A stretch of DNA of 10,801 bases from an uncultured Clostridia bacterium. GTDB taxonomy: Bacteria; Bacillota; Clostridia; Lachnospirales; CAMVHY01. Positions within the stretch are counted from its first letter, which is position 1, and each line of letters opens with the position of its first letter. A program made the translations under genes and the position numbers. The DNA lies in assembly GCA_947167415.1 (NCBI GenBank), contig CAMVHY010000022.1, positions 1-10,801 of the forward strand, written 5' to 3'. A model generated the notes under the pieces. That model did no database searches and had not been told where the DNA came from. It saw only the letters and a list, made by a program, of their open reading frames with translations. Below, one piece after another: positions 1 to 6,411 of this stretch.

Positions 1-248
1 GTTCGTTGTATCCCTATGTATTTGTAGCTGATTTAAATTTTTCTCATGTAGGCACTATCTAATAGGAAAAACACCCGACACAAAAATTAATTTTGGTTCA
101 AATTATTTTAAAGGTTTTTTTTAATCGGCTTTTAAGTGTTAATTTTTTATTTGAATTCAAAATAACGTTAATAACATTTCTCAAACTCTTCCTATTAGGA
201 TGTTCTACCCCCACCCTCTCAAATTTGAAAAAAAATAATTTAAAACAC

Positions 249-277
249 TTGACACGTGTTATTTTTTTCGTTACAAT
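249..277 (+). promoter_or_regulatory. Strong sigma-70/sigma-A type promoter
   Basis: A perfect -35 hexamer TTGACA (249-254) is followed by a 17-bp spacer rich in T and a -10 hexamer TACAAT (272-277), which matches five of six consensus positions. Transcription would start near 284 and run toward the membrane protein gene at 664, giving a leader of about 380 nt. No other gene lies in between, so this is the best promoter candidate for that gene. A weaker alternative nearer the gene is TTGAAA (475-480) with TATCCT (499-504) at 18 bp. Confidence 0.6.
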
Positions 278-333
278 AAAAATAGGCTGATTTGATTTCA
301 ATTTGTACAATTTGTTTTTTTAGTACATAACGG

Positions 334-353
334 ACAATCAACGAGTTGATTGT
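334..353 (+). repeat. Perfect 8-bp hairpin in the leader
   Basis: ACAATCAA (334-341), a four-base CGAG loop and TTGATTGT (346-353) form a perfect stem about 50 bases after the predicted transcription start. There is no following T-tract, so it is not a typical intrinsic terminator. It could be an RNA structure or a dyad operator. Confidence 0.55.
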
Positions 354-356
354 TAA

Positions 357-404
357 ATTAATTTGAAAAATGTTATGAGACAAATAAGCTATTTTCAAAT
401 TAAT
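357..404 (+). repeat. 13-bp perfect inverted repeat in the leader
   Basis: Bases 357-369 (ATTAATTTGAAAA) are exactly complementary to 392-404 (TTTTCAAATTAAT), with a 22-base spacer. It lies just 3 bases after the smaller hairpin, so the two would form tandem stem-loops near the 5' end of the predicted transcript. The arms are AT-only except for one G/C pair. AT-rich DNA gives such pairings more easily by chance, but 13 consecutive pairs is notable. Confidence 0.5.
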
Positions 405-651
405 AAAAATCAGCGCTGGCAACTGCTAGATCTAAAAAAATAAAAAAATAAAATAAATGGGGGGTTCTTAGAATTTGAAATGTGTTTTGTAGTACATTTA
501 TCCTGGTTTTTTTTATCGGTTAAAAATTTAATTCGTGATAAATTTAAAGAGCACAGTATAGTAAGTAAGCACTGTTGCTTTATGTTGTAAAGTTTAAGAT
601 TAAATTTATTTTTTATTTTGTTGCATGTATTTCTTTGTAGTTTTTGTTTAT

Positions 652-658
652 AAAGGAG
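652..658 (+). promoter_or_regulatory. Shine-Dalgarno AAAGGAG that decides the start of the repeat-bearing protein
   Basis: AAAGGAG ends five bases before the in-frame TTG at 664 and eleven before GTG at 670. The upstream in-frame ATG at 625 has no purine-rich site before it, so it is unlikely to be the start. Confidence 0.55.
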
Positions 659-660
659 TT

Positions 661-960
661 GTGTTGGAAGTGGAAAATTCAAGTGGTTCATTGGAAAAGA
701 AAAATGAAGAGGAAGTGGCAGTGATAGAGGAAATGGAAAATTCAGATGATTTATTGAAAAATCAAAATCAAAATCAAAATAAAGCTGTGTTGGAAGTGGA
801 AAATTCAAATGGTTTATTGAAAAAGAAAAAGAAAAAGAAAAAGAAAAATCAAAATCAAAATGAAGAGGAAGAGGAAGTGGTAGAGAAAGTGGAAAATTCA
901 AATGATTTATTGAAAAATCAAAATCAAAATCAAAATCAAAATCAAAATCAAAATCAAAAT
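661..960 (+). repeat. Tandem duplication carrying hexanucleotide microsatellites
   Basis: Bases 661-704 recur at 787-830 with three mismatches, and 734-780 recur at 890-936 with one mismatch, giving an A-B-A'-B' order. Embedded hexamer arrays are CAAAAT x3 (763-780), GAAAAA x5 (819-848), CAAAAT x2 (850-861) and CAAAAT x7 (919-960). A related GAAAAT x3 lies further on at 1345-1362. All units are six bases and in frame, so slippage would lengthen or shorten the Gln-Asn or poly-Lys tracts without breaking the reading frame. Confidence 0.9.
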
Positions 961-2226
961 GAAGAGGAAGAGAATTTATTGCAAAATCCAAAAGAAGAGG
1001 TAGTGGAAGTGGTAAAGGAAATGGAAAATAAGGAAAATCCTGCAATAATAAAAGAATCACATAGTGACGAAGCGGACTCCGAAAACGACAACTTGAATAC
1101 TGCATTTGAGAACAAAAAAAGTTCACCAGTGCTGCTAGTAATTCTCATGTATTTGCCGAGGTTGATGTTATATTTAGGTTTTACTGCACTTTCTTTGATT
1201 TTTGCGTTTTCTGTAGCAGTTACCTCATCTTTATTCTTGAGTTGTCTTGTCTTGGCTTTTGTTTTTGGTTTTCGTGCTTTAGATGAAATTTGGAAAATGT
1301 ATGCTCATAAAGTCGCCGTGAAGCAGTCAAAAAAAATAAGAGAAGAAAATGAAAATGAAAATAGAGAACTTCAAAATGCAAATATGGCAAAGGACAAAAA
1401 GAGTAAATTTAAATTTAATTGGCGAAAACCAGGTTTTTTAAAATTTTTATCTTCTCTTTTGTTAGGGTTAGGTTTGATAGGACTAGGTATTGCTTCATTT
1501 ATGGCTTCAGCTTCTTTTTTGGGAGCACTTGCTGGATTAGGTGTTTCCATTAAAATTTTTGCGATATTGGCGGGTGCAAAGTTTCTTATAAATGGTTGCA
1601 TAGATTATCTTTGTAAGTTTGAAGATCGTCTGCAGCTTCCTTGTCTTTGGTCAAAGTTTGCGGATTTTCTGAAGAAGGTTGTATATAATATCTTGGATTC
1701 TACGTTGTATTTAATGTGTATCGCCTTTGGAGCTGAAGCGTTATTAATTGGCGGATTTAACATTATACCGGTTGTTTTTTTGGCAGTTTTTGCTTTACGC
1801 ATGATAGCTTCGGTATTGCATGTATTTGATAATCATGATTTATCTCGAGTATCTCAAAGATCCAGTAGAATCGCTAGATTTTTGGAAGCTGCGTCTTTGG
1901 GAATAATGGGTTTGGCTTTACTGGTTGGTGGAATTGCATTTGCACCGGCGCTGGGTGGCGCTCTTGGTTTGGCAGCAACGTGTGCTTTGTTTGTTAAGAT
2001 AGGAGCAATGACTGCGGGAGTTCTTTTTTTGCTAGCAGCGTTATCTAAAGTTTGTTTTGGGGAAGGAGTAAAGCAGTTCGATTATTATTGCAATAAATTG
2101 TCATTTATTATTAAATTGTCAGATCAAAGTGAAAAAACAAATAATTTCGATAATCTTAATCATGCTATTGATGATCAGGTTAGTGATCATAGTAATAATG
2201 AGGATATGCAGGAACAAGATATGTAA
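664..2226 (+). CDS. Unrecognised membrane protein with low-complexity repeats and four hydrophobic hairpins
   Basis: I do not recognise this protein (about 520 residues from the TTG at 664). Residues 1-122 are hydrophilic low-complexity sequence built from recurring segments that begin VENS/MENS and a leucine pair, followed by runs of lysine, glutamate or alternating Gln-Asn (seven QN pairs in the longest). An acidic linker follows to about 150. The body has four hydrophobic blocks, each long enough for a two-helix hairpin: about 155-203, 258-308, 338-383 and 407-460. They are separated by charged loops, the first containing an ENENEN run. Blocks 2 and 4 look related: both start with Phe-Leu, continue through a Gly/Leu-rich stretch and share an AG-x-x-FL pattern, which suggests internal duplication. 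The last 60 residues are polar and acidic. There is no signal peptide, so the N-terminal repeats are probably cytoplasmic. Codon use is visibly richer in G (TTG, GGA, GCG) than in the flanking genes. The gene stands alone, with its own promoter and terminator. A role in envelope or host contact is only a guess. Confidence 0.75.
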   Translation: MEVENSSGSLEKKNEEEVAVIEEMENSDDLLKNQNQNQNKAVLEVENSNGLLKKKKKKKKKNQNQNEEEEEVVEKVENSNDLLKNQNQNQNQNQNQNQNEEEENLLQNPKEEVVEVVKEMENKENPAIIKESHSDEADSENDNLNTAFENKKSSPVLLVILMYLPRLMLYLGFTALSLIFAFSVAVTSSLFLSCLVLAFVFGFRALDEIWKMYAHKVAVKQSKKIREENENENRELQNANMAKDKKSKFKFNWRKPGFLKFLSSLLLGLGLIGLGIASFMASASFLGALAGLGVSIKIFAILAGAKFLINGCIDYLCKFEDRLQLPCLWSKFADFLKKVVYNILDSTLYLMCIAFGAEALLIGGFNIIPVVFLAVFALRMIASVLHVFDNHDLSRVSQRSSRIARFLEAASLGIMGLALLVGGIAFAPALGGALGLAATCALFVKIGAMTAGVLFLLAALSKVCFGEGVKQFDYYCNKLSFIIKLSDQSEKTNNFDNLNHAIDDQVSDHSNNEDMQEQDM

Positions 2227-2296
2227 AATATGCAAGAAAAGTACGGTGATTTGCATCAAAACTGAGATAATGTATGTAATATAAAAATATCGGAAC

Positions 2297-2322
2297 CGGT
2301 GGGCTTGCCCCGCCGTTTTTTT
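2297..2322 (+). terminator. Intrinsic terminator after the membrane protein gene
   Basis: CGGTGGG (2297-2303) pairs with CCCGCCG (2309-2315), a 7-bp GC-rich stem with one G-T wobble and a five-base CTTGC loop. Seven T residues (2316-2322) follow immediately. The GC-rich stem stands out sharply from its surroundings. It ends the transcript 71 bases after the stop codon and separates this gene from the next one on the same strand. Confidence 0.88.
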
Positions 2323-2341
2323 CTGCAAAAAAAAGATTTTG

Positions 2342-2370
2342 TTGATAAATAAAATTTTGTGTGGAAGAAT
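2342..2370 (+). promoter_or_regulatory. Possible weak promoter for the stalk/DUF3298 gene
   Basis: TTGATA (2342-2347) and AAGAAT (2365-2370) are spaced by 17 bp, downstream of the terminator and 45 bases before the start codon. The -35 and -10 each match only four of six consensus positions. It is the best candidate in the short gap, but not a strong one. Confidence 0.25.
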
Positions 2371-2399
2371 AATAGTTTAAATAAAGAGACAAAATTTTT

Positions 2400-2405
2400 A
2401 GGAGG
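2400..2405 (+). promoter_or_regulatory. Consensus Shine-Dalgarno AGGAGG
   Basis: A perfect AGGAGG lies ten bases before ATG 2416 and fixes that start. An in-frame GTG upstream at 2359 would place the site inside the coding sequence and would push the signal peptide away from the N-terminus. Confidence 0.85.
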
Positions 2406-2415
2406 TTGTTTTTTT

Positions 2416-3504
2416 ATGATTAAAAAAAAATTATTTGTTGTGTTATTGGTGTTGTTTGCTATAGGATGTCTGTTTTTTGAAAAAAATATTTTTGCTGAGA
2501 ATGTATGTCAGATAAAAATCGAAGATAAAATTTTTAACGGAATTAATAAAAACGGAGAAATTTTAATTCCCGTAAGAGATGTATTTGAAAATTTAAATTG
2601 TCTTGTGACATTTGATAATTTTGATATGCCATGCGTAAATATACAAATACGAAGCGGACTTACCAGATTCGGTATAAATATTGGACAAAAAGAAATTTTT
2701 GTTAACGCGAAAAAAAAAGTTTTAAAGCATGTTCCAGAAATTATTAATAGTAAAACTTTTGCCGGACTAGAATTGATAGATTACACGCATGAAATTTTTG
2801 GAGCAAGTTATAAAAAAAATAATAATTTGATTGTGATTGATAAAAAGCCCGGCGAGTTTCAAATAGAATCCGAACATTATTCTGAAGAGAAAAAAAATAA
2901 ATCAGGTGAGGTTTGGGCAAAAATAAATTATTGTAAGCCGATAGTTGAGCCAAGATTGAATAGTGCTTTTGTAGATAAGATAAATAAAATTTTGGATAAA
3001 GATATACAGGAATTTTTAAACGCCGTCGATGAAAATACGAAAGCTTATGATGGCGGTTTTATAGAGTATGATTTGCCTCCATTAAATTATGAAAGTGCGT
3101 TTGATGTTTTTTATAATAAAAACGGCTTATTATGTATCGTTATAGAAAATTATTATAATAACCAGGGAGTTCATCCTGACACAGAAAGAGTTTCGCACGT
3201 GTTTGATTTAAAAAATAATAAAGAATTGGCTTTAAGTGATATTTTAGCTGACGGATATGAAAATAAAATTTACGATTTATTTGTTGATTATGTAAAAAAA
3301 GTATATGGAAAATATGGAGAAGAAACAGTTCAAAATATATTAGAATCCATTTCTAAAGAAATTAAAAACGTTAAATTTTATTTATCTGATAATAGTTTAA
3401 AAATTTATTTTGATGTTTATCAAATCGGAGCTTATGCAATGGGATATCCGACAATCGAAATAAAATATGATGCGAATAAAGATTTATTTAAAATCGCTCT
3501 ATAA
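2416..3504 (+). CDS. Exported stalk-domain protein with DUF4163/DUF3298 (RsiV-like) C-terminus
   Basis: This 362-residue protein begins with Lys-rich residues 2-5 and a hydrophobic core (6-21) ending in IFA before Glu28, a plausible signal peptidase I site. AIGC at 15-18 is only a poor lipobox. Residues about 32-142 resemble the copper amine oxidase N-terminal-like stalk domain: IPVRDVFENL (51-60) followed by a Val-x-Phe-Asp strand, then a second half around 112-142 ending LIVIDKK. Residues about 147-245 fit DUF4163, with paired Asn/Ile-rich helices around 180-200. Residues 248-362 fit DUF3298: a GVHP turn (251-254), FDLKNNKEL (263-271), and a final strand pair FYLSDNSLKIYF and GAYAMGYPTIEI. 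DUF3298 occurs in extracytoplasmic anti-sigma factors such as RsiV and in cell-wall proteins. Here no sigma factor lies next to it and there is no internal transmembrane helix, so a secreted or surface role is more likely than an anti-sigma role. The exact ligand is unknown. Confidence 0.82.
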   Translation: MIKKKLFVVLLVLFAIGCLFFEKNIFAENVCQIKIEDKIFNGINKNGEILIPVRDVFENLNCLVTFDNFDMPCVNIQIRSGLTRFGINIGQKEIFVNAKKKVLKHVPEIINSKTFAGLELIDYTHEIFGASYKKNNNLIVIDKKPGEFQIESEHYSEEKKNKSGEVWAKINYCKPIVEPRLNSAFVDKINKILDKDIQEFLNAVDENTKAYDGGFIEYDLPPLNYESAFDVFYNKNGLLCIVIENYYNNQGVHPDTERVSHVFDLKNNKELALSDILADGYENKIYDLFVDYVKKVYGKYGEETVQNILESISKEIKNVKFYLSDNSLKIYFDVYQIGAYAMGYPTIEIKYDANKDLFKIAL

Positions 3505-3522
3505 AAAATTAAAATCAAAAAT

Positions 3523-3552
3523 AAAAACTCGGATTTTACCCCAAGTTTTTTT
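3523..3552. terminator. Probable bidirectional terminator between converging genes
   Basis: AAAAACTCGG (3523-3532) pairs with CCAAGTTTTT (3541-3550) with one C-A mismatch and an eight-base loop. There is a T-tract on the + strand (3546-3552) and an A-tract (3523-3527) that serves as a T-tract on the - strand. It sits in the 66-base gap between the stop codons of the DUF3298 gene and glnS, where both transcripts must end. The stem is A/T heavy, so efficiency is uncertain. Confidence 0.6.
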
Positions 3553-3570
3553 ATGCCAAAAAAATATTTT

Positions 3571-5202
3571 TTATTTATACGAACTTTTTAAGCCAATTAT
3601 TTTATTAAAAACTAAATTTTCGTGGCTCGAATATTTTTTATCCAAAGTAAAATAACCATGGCGCATAAACTGAAATTTATCTCCGAGTTTCGCATTTTCG
3701 ATTTCTTTTTCTACGACGCAATTATTTATTATTTCAAGCGTGTCTGGATTTTTTTCGCCGTTTTCTTTTAACAAATAATCATAAATTCTGACGCCAACAT
3801 TAATAAATTTATTTGCCGATACCCACTGAATTGTCCCTTTAACTTTCCTGCCATTAAATCCATTGCCACTTTTTGTCTCCGGGTCATAAACACAATGCAA
3901 CTCAATTATATTTCCATTATCATCTTTTATAACTTTCTCGCATTTTATAAAATACGCGCCTTTTAGTCTTACTTCCTGCGAACAAGTCAATCTATTAAAT
4001 TTCTTCGGCGCTTCTTCCAAAAAATCATCGCGTTCAATAAAAATCTCACGAGAAAAAACAACTTTGCGTGTTCCCATATCTTCGCGCTCAGAATTATTTT
4101 CGATTATTAATTTTTCTTCCTGACCCTCTGGATAATTTAACAAAACAACTTTCAACGGCTTTAGAACCGCCATAACCATTTTTGCTTTTAATTTCAAATC
4201 ATCGCGCACGCAATGCTCAAGTAAACTTATATCAACAACACTATTTGCTTTCGAAACACCAATTTTCTCACAAAAATTTTTTATTGCTTCCGGCGTGTAA
4301 CCTCGTCTTCTCATTCCCGAAATAGTAACTAATCTTGGATCATCCCAACCATCAACTTCTTTTTTTTCAACTAGTTCTTTCATATATCTTTTGCCCATAA
4401 TCGTCCGAGACAATTGCAACTTAGCAAATTCAATCTGTCTTGGCTTTTCTTTAAATTCACACTCATTAACAAACCAATTATATAAAGGCCTATGATCTTC
4501 AAACTCCATCGTACAAATCGAATGCGTTATTTTTTCAATTGCATCTTCCAATGGATGCGCAAAATCATACATCGGATAAATACACCATTTATTTTTCGTA
4601 TTATGATGCGTAATCCGCGCGATTCTATAAATTACCGGATCTCTCATATTTATATTAGGCGAATTCATATCTATTTTTGCTCGCAAAGTTTTACTCCCGT
4701 CCGGAAATTCTCCTGCCTTCATTCTCTCAAACAAATCCAAATTTTCTTCTACGCTTCTATTTCTATACGGGCTTAACTTTCCCGGCTCGTTTAAACTTCC
4801 TCGATAATTTTTTATTTCCTCCGCGCTTAAATCACATACATACGCTTTATTTTTTTTAATTAATTTCACAGCACAATCATAAAAAATATCAAAATAATCC
4901 GATGCATAAAATAATCTATCTTCCCAATCAAATCCAAGCCATTTTATATCTTCTATAATCGCTTTAACATATTCATCACTTTCTTTTGCCGGATTCGTAT
5001 CATCAAATCTCAAATTACATTTGCCTTTATAAAATTCCGCCAAGCCAAAATTAAAACAAATACTTTTTGCATGTCCGATATGCAAATATCCATTTGGTTC
5101 CGGTGGAAACCTCGTATGTATCCTATTTAAATTTTCTCCCAAATCAAGACTAATAAACTCATGAATAAAACTTCCTCTCGAACCCAAATCATCCATTGCC
5201 AT
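3571..5202 (-). CDS. glnS: Glutaminyl-tRNA synthetase
   Basis: Attaches glutamine to tRNA-Gln using ATP, in the cytoplasm. The 543 residues match the bacterial enzyme's usual length of about 550. The class I signature [15 protein letters not shown] is at 33-47 (HIGH 41-44), RFDDTNP at 65-71, GWDDPR at 285-290, and the segment [11 protein letters not shown] at 297-307. The two beta-barrels that read the anticodon fill about 340-540 and include [13 protein letters not shown] (451-463). The KMSKS-type loop reads IMGKR (268-272), where E. coli GlnRS has VMSKR. The serine is replaced by glycine (codon GGC), while the catalytic-loop Lys and Arg are kept. The start is ATG 5202, seven bases after a GGGGGA site at 5210-5215. 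A TTG at 5217 overlaps that site and is rejected, and ATG 5196 is too far from it. It is the last gene of the pbp2-minC-yqeG-glnS operon, 17 nt after yqeG. Its presence implies direct charging of tRNA-Gln rather than sole reliance on the amidotransferase route. Confidence 0.97.
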   Translation of the reverse strand: MAMDDLGSRGSFIHEFISLDLGENLNRIHTRFPPEPNGYLHIGHAKSICFNFGLAEFYKGKCNLRFDDTNPAKESDEYVKAIIEDIKWLGFDWEDRLFYASDYFDIFYDCAVKLIKKNKAYVCDLSAEEIKNYRGSLNEPGKLSPYRNRSVEENLDLFERMKAGEFPDGSKTLRAKIDMNSPNINMRDPVIYRIARITHHNTKNKWCIYPMYDFAHPLEDAIEKITHSICTMEFEDHRPLYNWFVNECEFKEKPRQIEFAKLQLSRTIMGKRYMKELVEKKEVDGWDDPRLVTISGMRRRGYTPEAIKNFCEKIGVSKANSVVDISLLEHCVRDDLKLKAKMVMAVLKPLKVVLLNYPEGQEEKLIIENNSEREDMGTRKVVFSREIFIERDDFLEEAPKKFNRLTCSQEVRLKGAYFIKCEKVIKDDNGNIIELHCVYDPETKSGNGFNGRKVKGTIQWVSANKFINVGVRIYDYLLKENGEKNPDTLEIINNCVVEKEIENAKLGDKFQFMRHGYFTLDKKYSSHENLVFNKIIGLKSSYK

Positions 5203-5209
5203 AAAAAAT

Positions 5210-5215
5210 TCCCCC
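5210..5215 (-). promoter_or_regulatory. Shine-Dalgarno GGGGGA for glnS
   Basis: Lies seven bases before ATG 5202 in the 17-nt gap after yqeG. It selects that start over TTG 5217 and ATG 5196. Confidence 0.75.
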
Positions 5216-5219
5216 AAGC

Positions 5220-5726
5220 TTATTTTTTTTTCTCTTTATCATACTTATTCAAAATCTTTAATTCCAACTTGCGTTTAAATCTATTAACAAATTCAATTCT
5301 TTCTTTAATCGGCTCAACCAAAACAACAAAAATACTATTTAACCGCGCACAAATAACATCCGTAAAAATCTGATCTCCAATCATCACAATTTTATTTTTT
5401 GGCACACCTAAATATTTTATGCCTTTCATTATTCCAAATGGCAACGGCTTCAATGCCGTATTAAAACTTTTTATATTAAACACATTTTCAAAATAAACCA
5501 CGCGCTTTTTAAAACTATTAGAAACAAGACATATTTTAAAACCTATCTTTTCTAACTCAATAAATAAATCAAATATCTCTTTTTTAATTTCAAAATTATC
5601 ATATCCTACAATCGTATTATCTATATCAAAAATTAATCCTCTAAAGCCATTCTTATAAATTTTTTTAAAATCAATATCCAATACCGACTTGCAATAAATA
5701 TCCGGCCAAAAAATTCTTTTTATCAT
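5220..5726 (-). CDS. yqeG: YqeG-family HAD phosphatase (class IIIA)
   Basis: This small cytoplasmic haloacid-dehalogenase-type phosphatase has 168 residues, and its natural substrate is not known. Motif I is DIDNT at 34-38, with nucleophile Asp34 and acid/base Asp36. Motif II is VSN (Ser69), motif III is the Lys93-Pro94 pair, and motif IV is GDQIFTD (117-123) with the metal-binding aspartates. All catalytic residues are intact. The start is chosen at ATG 5726, because MIKRIFWPD then lines up with the family's usual N-terminus (B. subtilis YqeG begins MLKKFFLPD) and an AGAGGA site lies ten bases upstream at 5737-5742. The in-frame ATG at 5753 has no such site. It follows minC by 28 nt and precedes glnS by 17 nt, so it is co-transcribed. 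In B. subtilis yqeG sits with yqeH and other genes, so this neighbourhood is different. Confidence 0.9.
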   Translation of the reverse strand: MIKRIFWPDIYCKSVLDIDFKKIYKNGFRGLIFDIDNTIVGYDNFEIKKEIFDLFIELEKIGFKICLVSNSFKKRVVYFENVFNIKSFNTALKPLPFGIMKGIKYLGVPKNKIVMIGDQIFTDVICARLNSIFVVLVEPIKERIEFVNRFKRKLELKILNKYDKEKKK

Positions 5727-5736
5727 AAAGACTTTT

Positions 5737-5742
5737 TCCTCT
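5737..5742 (-). promoter_or_regulatory. Shine-Dalgarno AGAGGA for yqeG
   Basis: Lies ten bases before ATG 5726 and supports the shorter YqeG. The longer form from ATG 5753 is preceded only by the minC tail, with no purine-rich site. Confidence 0.6.
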
Positions 5743-5754
5743 GAGCTATTCATC

Positions 5755-6384
5755 TTAATTCAAAAGCGGCGAAATATATAATTTATCATCGCTTATATAA
5801 ACACGCGACGCCTGTTTAATAATTTTATTTTCCGGAATACAAGAAATCACATCAGCAATTCTAATCTGCGTTGCAAAAATATTTAACGCCGTAATAATAC
5901 AATTTTTATCACCATTTGCTCCGGCATGCAACATACCTTTTACTTTCCCCATAACAAATATATTTCCCGTTGCAACAATTTCAGCTCCTGAATTTACATC
6001 GCCAATTAAAATTACATTTCCGTCATAATGCAAAAATTGTCCGCTCCTCAACGAATTTTTATAAACAATACTTTTTAAATCTTTATTATCTGCAACATCA
6101 TTATTTTTTTTTACTTCAAAGTTTTTTTTGTGCAAATCAACATCCATCTTTATCTTATCATAAAAAATACTAGTCAATTTCTCTTTTTGTTCGTTCGAAA
6201 AATCATGACCTTTAAATTCTATATCAAAATCCCTCTTATTTTTATTACGAAAAAGTGTTTTCGATTTATCTAATCTCTTACAAAAATTACTGCTTACTTC
6301 ATTAAAATTAAAATTTTCTTCCCCATCATTAAAAACTACCGTCAATTTATTTTTCCTCGCCTTAAAAATAATACTCTTATTCAT
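5755..6384 (-). CDS. minC: Septum site-determining protein MinC
   Basis: Inhibitor of FtsZ assembly that keeps the division septum at mid-cell when brought to the membrane by MinD. Length is 209 residues, slightly shorter than E. coli MinC (231). The C-terminal beta-helix domain, about 106-205, is clear: LRSGQ (112-116), Tyr-x-Gly at 120-122, GDVNSGAE (128-135), ATGNIFVMG (138-146) and HAGANGD (153-159), then ATQIRIAD (171-178). RSGQ is the MinD-binding motif known from E. coli, so the MinD partner should exist. Residues 1-85 are the divergent N-terminal FtsZ-interacting domain, and a Lys/Asn/Asp-rich linker joins the two. The start ATG 6384 has a GAGGA site close upstream. It lies 27 nt after pbp2. 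The usual next gene, minD, is absent, and yqeG takes its place. Confidence 0.93.
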   Translation of the reverse strand: MNKSIIFKARKNKLTVVFNDGEENFNFNEVSSNFCKRLDKSKTLFRNKNKRDFDIEFKGHDFSNEQKEKLTSIFYDKIKMDVDLHKKNFEVKKNNDVADNKDLKSIVYKNSLRSGQFLHYDGNVILIGDVNSGAEIVATGNIFVMGKVKGMLHAGANGDKNCIITALNIFATQIRIADVISCIPENKIIKQASRVYISDDKLYISPLLN

Positions 6385-6411
6385 AAAAAATCCTCGCCAA
6401 ATTATTTTTTT

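Larger units (their letters stand above)
1..663. other. AT-rich non-coding region upstream of the repeat-bearing membrane protein
   Basis: No convincing gene is visible in these 663 bases. The short open frames here start at TTG or lack a ribosome binding site, and none resembles a known family. What can be seen is a near-consensus promoter at 249-277, a 20-base perfect hairpin at 334-353, a 13-bp inverted repeat at 357-369/392-404, and the palindrome CAGCGCTG at 411-418. There is also a 10-bp inverted repeat at 59-68/189-198 (CTAATAGGAA / TTCCTATTAG). If the 249-277 promoter is used, bases from about 284 to 663 form a long untranslated leader. No T-box or familiar riboswitch core was recognised. 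The first 24 bases could be the last codons of an upstream gene (TAG at 25-27), but this cannot be supported. Confidence 0.6.

Noticed and set aside
241..268. Terminator made of AACAC / GTGTT followed by seven T
   Set aside because: The stem is only five pairs, and the same bases are better explained as the -35 and spacer of the promoter at 249-277.
93..290. Short forward frame containing LLGC, which resembles a lipobox
   Set aside because: It starts at TTG without a ribosome binding site, the LLGC lies mid-protein rather than after a signal sequence, and the strong promoter at 249-277 overlaps its end.
661..960. CRISPR-like regular repeats
   Set aside because: The repeats are six-base, contiguous and in frame, with no unique spacers of 25-40 bases between long identical repeats.
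410..1126. Long reverse-strand open frame rich in Asp-Phe and Pro-Leu repeats
   Set aside because: It is the antisense reading of the hexanucleotide repeats in the forward gene. It has no ribosome binding site and no domain, and the forward frame has the Shine-Dalgarno, membrane segments and terminator.
2359..2415. Upstream GTG start for the stalk/DUF3298 protein
   Set aside because: It would place the perfect AGGAGG inside the gene and put 19 residues before the signal peptide; ATG 2416 fits much better.
5203..5219. T-box or other leader control directly before glnS
   Set aside because: Only 17 bases separate glnS from yqeG; they hold the ribosome binding site and nothing else.
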